Shown: piece after piece, positions 9,248 to 18,197 of the stretch | How positions within the stretch are numbered: position 1 is the first letter of the stretch | How the letters are laid out: each line of letters starts with the position of its first letter | DNA from: JBGAKG01 sp044224495 | GTDB taxonomy: Bacteria; Myxococcota_A; Polyangia; Polyangiales; Polyangiaceae | Assembly (NCBI GenBank): GCA_044224495.1 | Contig: JBGAKG010000004.1 | Coordinates: 420,136-484,135, forward strand | Length of the DNA stretch: 64,000 bases | Direction: 5' to 3' | Made by a program: the position numbers and the translations under genes | The notes under the pieces: model-generated | The model's database searches: none | Seen by the model: only the letters and a program-made list of their open reading frames with translations | Told to the model about the DNA's origin: nothing

Positions 9248-10720
9248 ATGCGCGTCGAAGTCGTCCGCCGTTACGCCTCGAAGCTCCCCGAGCACGATCC
9301 GCACCCGTACCGCACCGGGCCGTGGACGCCGAACCACGTCGAGGTCAACGCGACCGAGCTCGACGTCGTCGCGGGCGAGCTCCCGCGCGACCTCGCCGGC
9401 ATCTACCTGCGAAACACGGAAAACCCGATCTTCGATGCCATCACGGGCCGTTATCACCCCTTCGACGGCGACGGGATGATCCACGCGATCCGCTTCGAGG
9501 ACGGTCGCGCGAGCTATCGCAACCGCTTCGTGAAGACGGCCGGCTTGTCCGCCGAGCTCGAAGCAGGTGGTCCGTTGTGGGCGGGCATCCTGGAATCTCC
9601 GACGCACGGCAAGCGCACCGATGGATGGGGCGCCCGCACCCGGATGAAGGACGCCTCGAGCACCGACGTCATCGTCCACGCGGGCAAGGCGATCACGACC
9701 TTCTACCAGTGCGGTGATCCGTACCTCCTCGATCCGGCGACGCTCGAGACCGAGGGCGTAGCGCAGAAGCTCCACCACCCGAGCTTCGCGAAGGGCACCA
9801 CGATGTCGGCCCACCCCAAGGTCGACGAAGCCACCGGCGAGCTCCTCTTCTTCAACTACTCGATCGAGGCGCCGTACTGTCACGTCGGCATCGCCGACCC
9901 GAGCGGCAACCTGACGCGCACCATCCCGGTGCCGCTCCCCGGTCCGCGCCTTCCCCACGACATGGCGTTCACCGAGCGCTTCGTCGTGATTGGCGACTTC
10001 CCCTATTTCTGGGAGATGGAGAAGGTCCGCGCGAACAAGTTCCGCGCGCAGTACTTCCCGGAGCTCGGCTCGCGCTTCGCGATCGTCCCGCGCGACGGTG
10101 GAGCGATCCGCTGGTTCGAGGCGAGCCCGACCTACGTGCTCCATTGGGTCAACGCCTACGAAGAAGGCGACGAGGTCGTGCTCGAGGGCTACCACCAAGG
10201 CAAGCCCGTCCCCGACCACGGGCCGGCCGACACGCCGATCTCGCTCTTCATGAAGAGCCTCGACACGTTCGCGCTCGAGACGCGGCTCCACCGCTGGCGG
10301 TTCAACCTCCGGACGGGGACGACGAAGGAAGAGCGCCTCGACGACGCGATCACCGAGTTCCCGTCCATCCACTCCGGCTATGGCGGGCGGAAGCACCGCT
10401 ACGTCTACTCGATGATCGGCGAGCCGGGCTTCTTCCTGTTCGCCGGGCTCGTCGCGATCGACATGCAGACCGGCGCGCGCTCGACATGGAAGTTCCCCAA
10501 GGGCGTGTTCGCGAGCGAATCCCCCTTCTGTCCGCGGGTCGGGGCAAAGAGCGAGAACGACGGCTGGGTCGTCACCTTCACGACCGACGTCGCCAGCGAC
10601 GCTTCGGAGTGCCAGATCTTCGACGCGACGAACGTGGCAGCGGGGCCGATTGCCCGGGTGCGTCTGCCGATGCGGATCTCCTCCGGCACGCACGCGACCT
10701 GGATGCCACTCCCGCGTTGA
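9248..10720 (+). CDS. carotenoid oxygenase (RPE65/CCD family)
   Basis: A 490-aa protein of the iron(II)-dependent carotenoid cleavage dioxygenase family. The four family histidines that hold the iron can all be seen: AHPK, HDMAFTE, HWVNAYEE and, near the C-terminus, HATW. The N-terminus has the typical LPxDLxGxYLRNxxNP signature followed by HPFDGDGM. Members cleave carotenoids, apocarotenoids or stilbene-like compounds with O2; the substrate cannot be read from the sequence. No carotenoid synthesis genes are in this window. The start ATG at 9248 is chosen because the family signature begins about 40 residues later and the upstream frame is antisense to the kinase. Confidence 0.92.
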   Translation: MRVEVVRRYASKLPEHDPHPYRTGPWTPNHVEVNATELDVVAGELPRDLAGIYLRNTENPIFDAITGRYHPFDGDGMIHAIRFEDGRASYRNRFVKTAGLSAELEAGGPLWAGILESPTHGKRTDGWGARTRMKDASSTDVIVHAGKAITTFYQCGDPYLLDPATLETEGVAQKLHHPSFAKGTTMSAHPKVDEATGELLFFNYSIEAPYCHVGIADPSGNLTRTIPVPLPGPRLPHDMAFTERFVVIGDFPYFWEMEKVRANKFRAQYFPELGSRFAIVPRDGGAIRWFEASPTYVLHWVNAYEEGDEVVLEGYHQGKPVPDHGPADTPISLFMKSLDTFALETRLHRWRFNLRTGTTKEERLDDAITEFPSIHSGYGGRKHRYVYSMIGEPGFFLFAGLVAIDMQTGARSTWKFPKGVFASESPFCPRVGAKSENDGWVVTFTTDVASDASECQIFDATNVAAGPIARVRLPMRISSGTHATWMPLPR

Positions 10721-10849
10721 ACGCCACCCTGGCCCAGCCTTGGACGACCTTGGCGCAAACGGTGTCGAATTGACACGTCGGGCCGCGGTTCTCCCGCGAG
10801 GAATCGCCGTCCTCCGTTGGCCTGCGACGTGCATCGTGTTCTCATCGTG

Positions 10850-13042
10850 ATGGGGATGAGCAATTCGATATCGGCACCAGCATCGAGCCCACTGCTCACG
10901 CAGGTGCTCGCGCTCTTCCCGGCGCCGGCTCTCCTCCTCGATCGCGGCCTCATCCGTAGCGCGAACCGATTGGCGGAAGCGCTGATCGGGCGTGCAAGCG
11001 GCGACTTGGTCGGGCGCGTCCTCGACGAGGTACTGGGGACGTCGGGCCGCGCGATCGATGCAGAGTGCAACTCGATCGATGACCGCTTCGCGATCGCGAC
11101 GCTCCGCGATCGCACCTCGATGCGGGCGATCGAAGAGGCGCTCCGCGAGGAAGAGGACCGCCTCGCGCAGATCGTTCGCGCTGCGCCCGGCGTGCCCTAT
11201 TCGTTTCGTCTGCGGCCGGACGGGAGCACGTCGATCCCGTACGCGAGCTTCGGCATCGAGCCCCTCCTCGGGCACTCGCGCGAGGTTCTCGCCGAGAGCG
11301 CTTCGGTCATCTGGGAGTCGATGGATGAGGCGGATGCGCGCCGCGTTCGCGAAGCGATGCTCGCCTCGGCGCGCGACATGTCGATGTACGCGGGCGAGAT
11401 ACGCGTCCGGGTCGGGAACGAGTACCGCTGGATCGCGCTCCGAGCGCTCCCGACGCGCGAGCCCGACGGCAGCATCCTCTGGCACGGGTTCGCGATGGAT
11501 CGCACCGCCGAGCGCAACGCGATCGAAGCGGCGAAGGCCGCCGAGGCGCGCTTCGCGCAGGCCTTCCAGCTCAGCCCGGTCGGGCTCGTGCTGACCGCGG
11601 TCTCGACGATGACCGTCCTCGAGGTGAACGACGCCTACCTGAAGATCTGGGGCCTCCCGCGCGAGAAAGTCGTCGGCTCCGTCATCAACACGCTCCCCGC
11701 GCAGCCGAGCGCGACGGACCACATGAAGCTCTCCGAGGCGCTCACCCGTGACCGCGAGATCCGGGACTACGAGTACGAGTACGTGCGCGACGACGGCGGC
11801 GTGGGTCACGCGATGATCTCGGTCACGCTCATGGAGCTCAAGGGAGAGCTCTACACGCTGACGATGATGAGCGACGTCACCGAGCGGCGCCGGTCCGAGG
11901 CCGAGCGGAGCGCGCTCGAGGAGCGCCTCCGCCAAGCGCAGAAGCTCGATTCGATCGGGCGCCTCGCCGGTGGCATCGCGCACGACTTCAACAACTGGCT
12001 CACCGTCGTGTCGGGCTGCACGGAGGAGCTCGGCACGGGAGAGGCGACCGGAGAGGCGAGGAACGCGCTCCTCTCGGAGACCCGTCACGCGATCGAGCGC
12101 GCGGCGTCGCTCACCCGCGATCTCCTGGCGTTCAGCCGCCAAGAGGTGCTCGACCCGAAGGTGGTGGACCTGAACGAGGTCATCACGACCTCGGTGCGGA
12201 TGCTCCAGCGCGTGCTCGGCGAGGACATCACGCTGGTGATGGACCTGGAGCGCACGCTCCCGCAGGTGAAGATCGATCGCAACCACTGGTCGTCGGTCTT
12301 GATGAACCTCTGCGTCAACGCGCGCGACGCGATGCCGAAGGGCGGCAAGATCACGATTCGGACGCGCACGGGTACGGGCCGCGACGCCGGTCACGTCGTC
12401 TGCGACGTCGCGGACGAGGGCGTGGGCTTCGGGCCCGAGGTGCGCGAGCGCATCTTCGAGCCGTTCTTCACCACGAAGGATCAGCAGGGCACCGGACTCG
12501 GGCTCTCGGTGGTGCACGGCATCGTCGAGCAGAGCGGCGGGCGGATCGACGTGAACAGCACGCCCGGTGTCGGGACCACGTTCTCGATCGCGCTCCCCGC
12601 CGTCCGTGTCGCGACGACCCCGACGAGCGCCGCACCCGCCGCGATCCGCAAGGGCGCGGAGACGATCCTCATCGCGGAGGACGAAGACCTCGTGCGCCGG
12701 CTCGCTGCGCGCGTGCTGCGCGCGAGCGGATACACCGTCCTGGAAGCCGCGAACGGCGCCGAAGCGCTCGAGGTCCTCGATCGCTCGCCGTCGGTCGATC
12801 TCCTCTTCACCGATCTCGTGATGCCGGGGATGACGGGGCGCGAGCTCGCCGAAGAGGTGATGCGCCTGCGGCCGGGGATCGCCGTGCTCTACACGACCGG
12901 GTACACGCAGGACGCCGTCGTGCGCGTCGGCATCCAGCGCTCCGAGGTCGCGTTCCTCCAGAAGCCGTTCACGCCGCAGACACTCGTCGCCGCGGTGCAG
13001 GCCGCGTTGGACGAGCACCGCAACGAAGCGCACGCGAGCTGA
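10850..13042 (+). CDS. hybrid sensor histidine kinase with PAS domains and C-terminal receiver
   Basis: A protein of about 730 aa with no membrane segment, so a cytosolic sensor. Order of domains: N-terminal degenerate PAS, PAS/PAC (residues ~100-215), a second PAS (~220-340), a dimerisation/phosphoacceptor segment with GGIAHDFNN, and an ATPase domain with N-box NLCVNARDA and G-box GTGLGLSVV. A complete receiver follows, with phosphoacceptor Asp in LLFTDLVMP and Lys in LQKPF. The histidine box GGIAHDFNN is of the HPK4 type common in hybrid kinases. The start is uncertain between ATG 10850 and ATG 10856; neither has a good Shine-Dalgarno. It stands alone, and converges with the lipoprotein gene 5 bp away. 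Confidence 0.9.
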   Translation: MGMSNSISAPASSPLLTQVLALFPAPALLLDRGLIRSANRLAEALIGRASGDLVGRVLDEVLGTSGRAIDAECNSIDDRFAIATLRDRTSMRAIEEALREEEDRLAQIVRAAPGVPYSFRLRPDGSTSIPYASFGIEPLLGHSREVLAESASVIWESMDEADARRVREAMLASARDMSMYAGEIRVRVGNEYRWIALRALPTREPDGSILWHGFAMDRTAERNAIEAAKAAEARFAQAFQLSPVGLVLTAVSTMTVLEVNDAYLKIWGLPREKVVGSVINTLPAQPSATDHMKLSEALTRDREIRDYEYEYVRDDGGVGHAMISVTLMELKGELYTLTMMSDVTERRRSEAERSALEERLRQAQKLDSIGRLAGGIAHDFNNWLTVVSGCTEELGTGEATGEARNALLSETRHAIERAASLTRDLLAFSRQEVLDPKVVDLNEVITTSVRMLQRVLGEDITLVMDLERTLPQVKIDRNHWSSVLMNLCVNARDAMPKGGKITIRTRTGTGRDAGHVVCDVADEGVGFGPEVRERIFEPFFTTKDQQGTGLGLSVVHGIVEQSGGRIDVNSTPGVGTTFSIALPAVRVATTPTSAAPAAIRKGAETILIAEDEDLVRRLAARVLRASGYTVLEAANGAEALEVLDRSPSVDLLFTDLVMPGMTGRELAEEVMRLRPGIAVLYTTGYTQDAVVRVGIQRSEVAFLQKPFTPQTLVAAVQAALDEHRNEAHAS

Positions 13043-13046
13043 ACGC

Positions 13047-13592
13047 TCACCAGCGCGCGGAGGCCATCGTCGCGAGGACCAAGAGCTCGGCCGTCCGCCG
13101 CGTCGCCGCGCTACTTCCCACTACGCGCCACGAGGCGGGGACCGCCCGGCCACCGAGCGCGACGGAGACCTCACCGGAGTCGGCGACGAAGATGCGCGAG
13201 CCGTCGCTGCCGACGAGCGCGTCGCCGTCGTCGAAGCGCATCGAGAGCGCTCCGTCCCCGAGGTGGAGGACGTGCTGCGCGTCGCAGGAGAACTTGGCCT
13301 TTCCGTCGCGATCGCGGAGCTCGTCGGCGGCGATCACCCAGGCGACGCCGCTCCGCTTGCTCACCGATTCCGTGATGCTCCCGTCGGCGGCGAGCGCGGC
13401 GACGGGCTCCCACTCGCGCCCGTGCTCGAGCACGGTGAGCTGCATCGGCGCGACGGGGAGGCAGACCGCGCTGGACCCGGTCGGCCCATTCGGCCCATTC
13501 GGCCCAGTCGCGCCCGAGCCGCCCGCGGTCCGGCCGCCGCCGCCGCACGCCGCGAGAGAGAGCCCCAACGCCACCCACGCCCAGCTACGCAT
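13047..13592 (-). CDS. hypothetical lipoprotein
   Basis: A 181-aa protein with a short signal peptide and the lipobox LAAC, so probably membrane-anchored in the cell envelope. A Gly/Pro/Asn tract of collagen-like G-P-N triplets (residues ~27-39) links the anchor to a globular part. No family is recognised. A minus-strand TAGGAT hexamer (13598-13603) lies 5 nt before the ATG, overlapping the TAAGCT element of the divergent gene at 13619; the two starts are only 26 bp apart, so both promoters must share sequence. Confidence 0.65.
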   Translation of the reverse strand: MRSWAWVALGLSLAACGGGGRTAGGSGATGPNGPNGPTGSSAVCLPVAPMQLTVLEHGREWEPVAALAADGSITESVSKRSGVAWVIAADELRDRDGKAKFSCDAQHVLHLGDGALSMRFDDGDALVGSDGSRIFVADSGEVSVALGGRAVPASWRVVGSSAATRRTAELLVLATMASARW

Positions 13593-13618
13593 CGCCGATC
13601 CTAAGCTAGCATTCCATC

Positions 13619-14398
13619 ATGAGCGCGCGAACCACCACTCGCGTCGGCAGGGTCGAGGTCGACGGGCCCGCGCTCCGGTCCCCGCTCGCGAACGAGCCGT
13701 GCGCGCTCTACGTGGTGGAGCTCCTGGATGCGAAGAACGATCTCCTGCTCGCCCGCGAGCGGCGCTCGATCGAGATGACGGTCGCTCCGAGCGGTGGCGT
13801 GACGGGACGGGCGGCGTGGCTGGAGCCGAGCCGCGCGCGAGTGGAGGGCTTCGTCCATTTCGAGCTGCAGTGCAGCGTGGCCGCGGCTCCCCCGCGGGTC
13901 GCGGCGTTCATGGCGCAGGCCGGGATCCGCCTCGCCCCGACGCGTCGAATCGTGGCGATCGAGCGCACGGTCCGCGTCGGCGATCTCGTGCGCGTGACCG
14001 GCGAGCTCGTGCGGAGCGGGCCGCCGAGCGTCGAGCCCTACCGCACGCCGGCGGGGACGGGTGACGCCTTCGGGGAGCTCGGGCTCGCCTTGGTCGACGA
14101 GAATTGGCGCCGCCGGTGGGCCCGGCTCAGCGCGCTCGCCGCGTGCGCGCTCGCGGCGACGACGTTCGGCCTCGCGTGGTGGGTCTTCGGCACGCGCCCG
14201 AACGAGTATCGGGGCCAGGAAGACTGCCCGCCGGGGACGATGTTCCAGAGCGACTACGACAGCTCCGACCTCTGCGCGAACGGGCACCTTTCCCGACAGG
14301 ACGCGCGAGCGCGTCACGGAGCCACCGTCACCAACAAGGGTGGTACGTGCCGGGGGAAGGACCGCGTCTACTACGCACCGTCGGAGGAGTCGCCATGA
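13619..14398 (+). CDS. GIDE-like domain membrane protein, copy 1
   Basis: A 259-aa protein. The first ~150 residues resemble the GIDE/BAM domain of MUL1-type proteins: a G-x-V-E-V start, SPLANEPCALYVVEL, and an ERTVRVGDLVRVTGE segment (the E..x..G-x-x-V-x-V-x-G pattern). One transmembrane helix follows at about residues 168-190. The tail after it has the Cys pairs EDCPPGT and DLCANGH, so disulphides outside the membrane are possible. The homology is a judgement by eye. The eukaryotic RING domain is absent, so ubiquitin ligase activity is not implied. Its stop overlaps the start of a paralogue. Confidence 0.6.
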   Translation: MSARTTTRVGRVEVDGPALRSPLANEPCALYVVELLDAKNDLLLARERRSIEMTVAPSGGVTGRAAWLEPSRARVEGFVHFELQCSVAAAPPRVAAFMAQAGIRLAPTRRIVAIERTVRVGDLVRVTGELVRSGPPSVEPYRTPAGTGDAFGELGLALVDENWRRRWARLSALAACALAATTFGLAWWVFGTRPNEYRGQEDCPPGTMFQSDYDSSDLCANGHLSRQDARARHGATVTNKGGTCRGKDRVYYAPSEESP

Positions 14399-15150
14399 TC
14401 GTTCGCGAAGGTACGGTCGACGTTTCGGAGGGGCCGGTCGTCTCGGAGCTCGGCGGCGTGCCATGTGTCCTCTACATGGTCGAAGTCCGCGACGCCGAAT
14501 CGCGCGAGCTTCTCGCGAGCGTCCGCCACGGCGTGCCCTTTCAGCTCGCGACGCCCAACGGCTCCATTCACCTCGATCCCGGCACCGCGCAGCTCGAGGG
14601 GTTCGAGCGGGTCGAGCTGATCCGCAACGTCGCCTCAGCGCCGCCTCCGCTGGCAGAGCTCCTCCGCGCCCGTCGTCTGGAGCCTGCACGGCGCGTGATC
14701 GCGACGGAGCGTCGCATCGTCGCGGGAGAGCGCATCCGCGTGAAGGGCGCGCTCGTCGTACCGCTCGTGCAGGGCCCTTACCGGACCGCCCCCGCCGAAG
14801 ACGGCGCACGGTTCGCGAGCGACGGGCTCACGCTGACCGATGCGCGTTGGGCTCGGAAGCGAGAGCGCCTTCGGAACGTCGCCGCGTCCGCCATGACCCT
14901 CGTCACCTGCGTCCTGATGGTGGGCCGCTTCGCGAAGCCCTACCTCGTCAACGAGTACCGCGGGCCCGAGGATTGCCCGCCGTTCACCGCGTTCCACTCC
15001 GACTGGGAGTACACGGATTCGGACGACTGGTGTGGGCAGTCCAAGGTGATGCGCGAGCTTCGACGCGGCAGCCACGGCGCGCACACGACGACGAACGGCG
15101 GTGTCTGCAGCAATCGGTACCGTACGTACTGGGCGCCGATCGAGCACTGA
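14395..15150 (+). CDS. GIDE-like domain membrane protein, copy 2
   Basis: A 251-aa paralogue of the preceding protein, coupled to it by an ATGA overlap. It shares the same plan: SELGGVPCVLYMVEV, then ERRIVAGERIRVKGAL, one transmembrane helix at about residues 160-180, and a C-terminal tail with EDCPPFTAF and a WCGQ segment. Tandem copies with the same topology suggest a hetero-oligomer in the inner membrane. The role is unknown. The gene ends 2 bp before the convergent LysR gene. Confidence 0.6.
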   Translation: MIVREGTVDVSEGPVVSELGGVPCVLYMVEVRDAESRELLASVRHGVPFQLATPNGSIHLDPGTAQLEGFERVELIRNVASAPPPLAELLRARRLEPARRVIATERRIVAGERIRVKGALVVPLVQGPYRTAPAEDGARFASDGLTLTDARWARKRERLRNVAASAMTLVTCVLMVGRFAKPYLVNEYRGPEDCPPFTAFHSDWEYTDSDDWCGQSKVMRELRRGSHGAHTTTNGGVCSNRYRTYWAPIEH

Positions 15151-15151
15151 T

Positions 15152-16057
15152 TCATCTGCGGCGCAGGTGCGCGCGTACGAGCGCCTCCAACCAATCGAGC
15201 ACGACCCGCACGCGGCGCGGAACGTCGCGACCATGCGGGTGGAGGAGGAAGATCGGGAGCGACCGTGCGCGCTGCTTCGGGAGCAGATCGATCAGCGCGC
15301 CGCTCTCCACGTCGCGGTCGACGCCCGTCCGCGGGACCTGCACGATCCCGAGCCCGGCCCGGCAGGCCGCCCCGAACGCATCGGCGTTGTTGACGGTGAT
15401 CGACGATCGCATCGGGCGCGTGCGCCAGCGTGTCCCATCGTGGTACTCGAACACCGGCGCGTCCGAACCGAGGCTCGCCGAGTAGTGGATCAGGACGTGA
15501 CGATCGAGGTCCTCGATCGTCTTCGGTCGGCCGTGCCGCTCGACGTAGGCCGCGCTCGCGACGTTGACCATCTCCATCTCGCCCAGCCGGATCGCGACCA
15601 AGCTCGAGTCCCGGAGCGCGGCGACGCGCACGACCGCATCGAAGCCTTCGCGCACGACGTCGACGAGTCGGTCCGTCGTCGAGAGCTGGAGCTCGAGCCC
15701 GGGGAAGCGATCGAGCAGCTCCGGCAAGCGCGGGATGATGGCGCTGCGGGCGAGCCCGACCGGGAGATCGACGCGGAGCCGCCCCCGGAGAGCTTCGTCG
15801 CCCGCGAACATGGTCCCGACGTCTTCGGCGTCGAGCAGGAGGCTCCTCGCCCGCGTGAGGAACCGTTCGCCATCGGGCGTGAGGCGCACGGCACGGGTCG
15901 TGCGGTGGAACAGGCGGACGCCGACGTCGTCCTCGAGTCGGCGTACCCGATGGGAGACGCGGGCCTTGGGGATGCCGAGCTGCTCGGCGGCGCGGGTGAA
16001 GCTCGAGAGCTCGGCGACGCGGACGAAGTCGCGAACGGAATCCAGGTCGAGGGACAT
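15152..16057 (-). CDS. LysR-family transcriptional regulator
   Basis: A 301-aa protein with the LysR winged-helix at the N-terminus (FVRVAELSSFTRAAEQLGIPKARVSHRVRRLE) and a LysR effector-binding domain in the rest. It is transcribed away from an SDR gene 76 bp distant, the classic arrangement in which the regulator controls its divergent neighbour and itself. A dyad, TGTCT-N9-AGACA (16059-16077), lies directly before its start and contains a TAGGAT -10-like hexamer. The subgroup resembles regulators next to small oxidoreductases; the inducer is unknown. Confidence 0.92.
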   Translation of the reverse strand: MSLDLDSVRDFVRVAELSSFTRAAEQLGIPKARVSHRVRRLEDDVGVRLFHRTTRAVRLTPDGERFLTRARSLLLDAEDVGTMFAGDEALRGRLRVDLPVGLARSAIIPRLPELLDRFPGLELQLSTTDRLVDVVREGFDAVVRVAALRDSSLVAIRLGEMEMVNVASAAYVERHGRPKTIEDLDRHVLIHYSASLGSDAPVFEYHDGTRWRTRPMRSSITVNNADAFGAACRAGLGIVQVPRTGVDRDVESGALIDLLPKQRARSLPIFLLHPHGRDVPRRVRVVLDWLEALVRAHLRRR

Positions 16058-16058
16058 T

Positions 16059-16077
16059 TGTCTGATCCTAGGAGACA
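16059..16077. promoter_or_regulatory. inverted repeat, candidate LysR operator
   Basis: The 5-bp arms TGTCT and AGACA face each other across 9 bp in the 76-bp gap between the divergent LysR and SDR starts. A T-N11-A pair typical of LysR boxes (T16063, A16075) lies inside. It overlaps the likely -10 (TAGGAT, minus strand, 16065-16070) of the regulator itself, which would fit autorepression. Confidence 0.5.
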
Positions 16078-16133
16078 GTATGTCGAAATTGAGTGCCTTC
16101 TGCGAATCAATCGCCGGACGTACTCATGGGGTC

Positions 16134-16928
16134 ATGAGCAACGCAAACACCTCTCGCCGTCCGAGCCCCAAGAACGTCACCCTCGCCCTCGTCACCGGCG
16201 GAAGCCGCGGCCTGGGTCGCAGCATGGCACTGCACCTCGCCGACCGCGGCGTGGACGTGGTGCTCACCTACGTGAAGAACGCGAAAGACGCCGCCGACGT
16301 CGTCGAGCTCGTGAAGAGCAAAGGCCGCAAGGCTGCTGCGCTCCAGCTCGACGTGGCGGACAGCAAGAGCTTCGGCGCGTTCGCGGAGAAGCTCCAGACG
16401 GAGCTCCAGCGCACGTTCGGCCGCAAGGACTTCGACGCGCTCGTGAACAACGCGGGCACGGGCCTGCATGCGCCGTTCGCGCAGACGACCGAAGCGCAGT
16501 TCGACGACATGGTGAACGTCCACCTCAAGTCGACCTTCTTCCTCACGCAGCGCCTCCTCCCGCTCCTCGCCGACGGCGGGCGCATCCTCAACGTCACGAC
16601 CGGCCTCGATCGCTTCTCGTACCCGGGCTACTCCGCGTACGCGTCGATGAAGGGCGCGGTCGAGGTGCTCACGCGCTACCTCGCAGTGGAGCTCGGGCCG
16701 CGCGGGATCGCGGTCAACGCGATTGCCCCCGGCGCGATCGCGACCGACTTCGGCGGAGCGGCGGTGCGCAACAGCCCGCAGCTCGCCGCGATGATCGCGG
16801 GCCAGACCGCGCTCGGGCGCGTGGGCGAAGCGGACGACGTGGGCGGCGCGGTCGCCCAGATCCTGTCCCCCGAGAGCCGCTGGATGAACGGTCAGCGGAT
16901 CGAGGTCTCGGGCGGCATTCACCTCTGA
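16134..16928 (+). CDS. short-chain dehydrogenase/reductase (SDR)
   Basis: A 264-aa classical SDR. The cofactor motif TGGSRGLG is at residues 21-28, NNAG at 105-108, and the catalytic pair Y169-x-x-x-K173 in YASMK. The catalytic Ser position appears to be Thr (NVTTG), which is tolerated in some SDRs but worth noting. It probably reduces a keto group with NAD(P)H; the substrate is unknown. An in-frame ATG exists at 16080, but the one at 16134 is preferred because the earlier one would run into the operator region. It is likely controlled by the divergent LysR gene. Its last 10 bp overlap the 3' end of clpS on the other strand. Confidence 0.88.
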   Translation: MSNANTSRRPSPKNVTLALVTGGSRGLGRSMALHLADRGVDVVLTYVKNAKDAADVVELVKSKGRKAAALQLDVADSKSFGAFAEKLQTELQRTFGRKDFDALVNNAGTGLHAPFAQTTEAQFDDMVNVHLKSTFFLTQRLLPLLADGGRILNVTTGLDRFSYPGYSAYASMKGAVEVLTRYLAVELGPRGIAVNAIAPGAIATDFGGAAVRNSPQLAAMIAGQTALGRVGEADDVGGAVAQILSPESRWMNGQRIEVSGGIHL

Positions 16929-17257
16929 TCGGAGGGCTCGTCGCCGTCGTCTTCGGGCTCGGCCGTCACGAGGAGCGGCATCCCGTTCTCGCGCGCAAAG
17001 TCGGTGACCTGCTTCGCCTTGGTCTCGGCGATGTCGCGCGAGTAGACGCCGGCGACACCTTTGCCCAGCTTGTGGACGGTGAGCATGAACGAGAGCGCGA
17101 GCCCCTCGCTCATGCGGAAGAACTGCTGGAGCACGAGCACGACGAACCACTTCGTCGTGTAGTTGTCGTTGTAGAAGACGACGCAATAGCGGCGAGCCTT
17201 CCGCGCCTTCGCGTCGCGTTCGACGGAGACGTCGCCGTCGGTGGAGTCCGGCCGCAT
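16919..17257 (-). CDS. clpS: ATP-dependent Clp protease adaptor ClpS
   Basis: A 112-aa protein matching ClpS: YNDNYTTKWFVV, MLTVHKLGKGVAGVY, IAETKAKQVTDFARENG and PLLVTAEPE. ClpS delivers N-degron substrates to the ClpAP protease. The usual HNDDYT signature reads YNDNYT here, so the first His is Tyr and one Asp is Asn. Because the Asn-Asp pair contacts the N-degron, substrate preference may differ. clpA, its usual downstream partner, is not adjacent. A minus-strand TACGAT lies 8 nt before the ATG. Confidence 0.88.
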   Translation of the reverse strand: MRPDSTDGDVSVERDAKARKARRYCVVFYNDNYTTKWFVVLVLQQFFRMSEGLALSFMLTVHKLGKGVAGVYSRDIAETKAKQVTDFARENGMPLLVTAEPEDDGDEPSDQR

Positions 17258-17324
17258 CGGCGATCATCGTAGCATCGGCGGGGGGACTGGCGCCGCGCCG
17301 CGGCGGCACTAAGCTCTGCCGACC

Positions 17325-18197
17325 ATGCGACGCGTCCTCGTCACCGGAGCGAACAAAGGAATCGGGCTCGCCATCACGCGGGCGATCGTGAAGGAGCACG
17401 CCGACGGGTTCGTGTTCCTGGGCTCGCGCGATCCCGCGCGCGGGCGCGCCGCGGTCGATGCGCTCGCTGCGGAGGAGCCGTCGTGGCGGACACGGATCGA
17501 GGTGGTCGCGTTGGATGTCGCCGATCCGGCATCGGTAGCCGCCGCGGTAGCGGCCGTGAAGGCGTCGCTCGGCGCAGAGAAGCTCCACGGCATCGTGAAC
17601 AACGCCGGGATCGGCGGTTCGTCGGCGCTCGCGGACGTGCTCGCGGTGAACGTCCTCGGCGTGCAGCGCGCGTGTGCGGCGTTCGCTCCACTCCTCGCGG
17701 ACGGCGGTCGCGTCGTGAACGTCACGTCGGCGTCGGGGCCGCTGTTCGTCGCCGGGTGCAGCGCGGAGTGGCAGCGCTTCTTCCTCGACGCAGGTTCATC
17801 GTGGGAGAAGCTCCACGCGTTCGTCGACGAAATCCTGCGCTCGGGGGAAGACGCGGCAGCGCTCGCGAAGCGCGGCCTGGGCGAGGGGAGCGCCTATGGT
17901 CTCTCGAAGGCGTGCGCGAACCTCTACACGATGATCCTCGCGCGCGAGAACCCGCGCCTCCGCGTGAATGCGTGCACGCCGGGCTTCATCGAGACCGACA
18001 TGACGCGCGGCTACGCAGCGGCGCAGGGCAAGTCGGCGGCGGAGCTCGGGATGAAGTCCCCCGCCGACGGCGCGAAGGCACCGATGTTCCTGCTCTTCGG
18101 CGAGCCCGAGGGGAGCGGGCGCTACTACGGCAGCGACGCGAAGCGGAGCCCGCTCGATCGCTACCGGGCGCCCGGGTCGGAGGAGTTCAGGGGGTGA
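17325..18197 (+). CDS. short-chain dehydrogenase, carbonyl-reductase-like
   Basis: A 290-aa SDR of the carbonyl reductase type. It has the N-terminal TGANKGIG motif, NNAG, NVTSASG and the catalytic YGLSK. An insertion of about 40 residues between the Ser and Tyr motifs is typical of monomeric carbonyl reductases. A TAAGCT hexamer (17310-17315) lies 9 nt before the ATG. Its stop overlaps the GTG start of the next gene, so they are probably co-transcribed. Confidence 0.87.
   Translation: MRRVLVTGANKGIGLAITRAIVKEHADGFVFLGSRDPARGRAAVDALAAEEPSWRTRIEVVALDVADPASVAAAVAAVKASLGAEKLHGIVNNAGIGGSSALADVLAVNVLGVQRACAAFAPLLADGGRVVNVTSASGPLFVAGCSAEWQRFFLDAGSSWEKLHAFVDEILRSGEDAAALAKRGLGEGSAYGLSKACANLYTMILARENPRLRVNACTPGFIETDMTRGYAAAQGKSAAELGMKSPADGAKAPMFLLFGEPEGSGRYYGSDAKRSPLDRYRAPGSEEFRG

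Noticed and set aside
10762..10776. Palindrome GTGTC-GAATT-GACAC containing TTGACA before the hybrid kinase
   Set aside because: No -10 element follows at 15-19 bp, so it cannot be called a promoter. It could still be a protein-binding site, but support is too thin.
9203..13033. 1276-codon minus-strand open frame
   Set aside because: It is a shadow of the carotenoid oxygenase and hybrid kinase genes caused by high GC at codon third positions; no motifs and highly charged.
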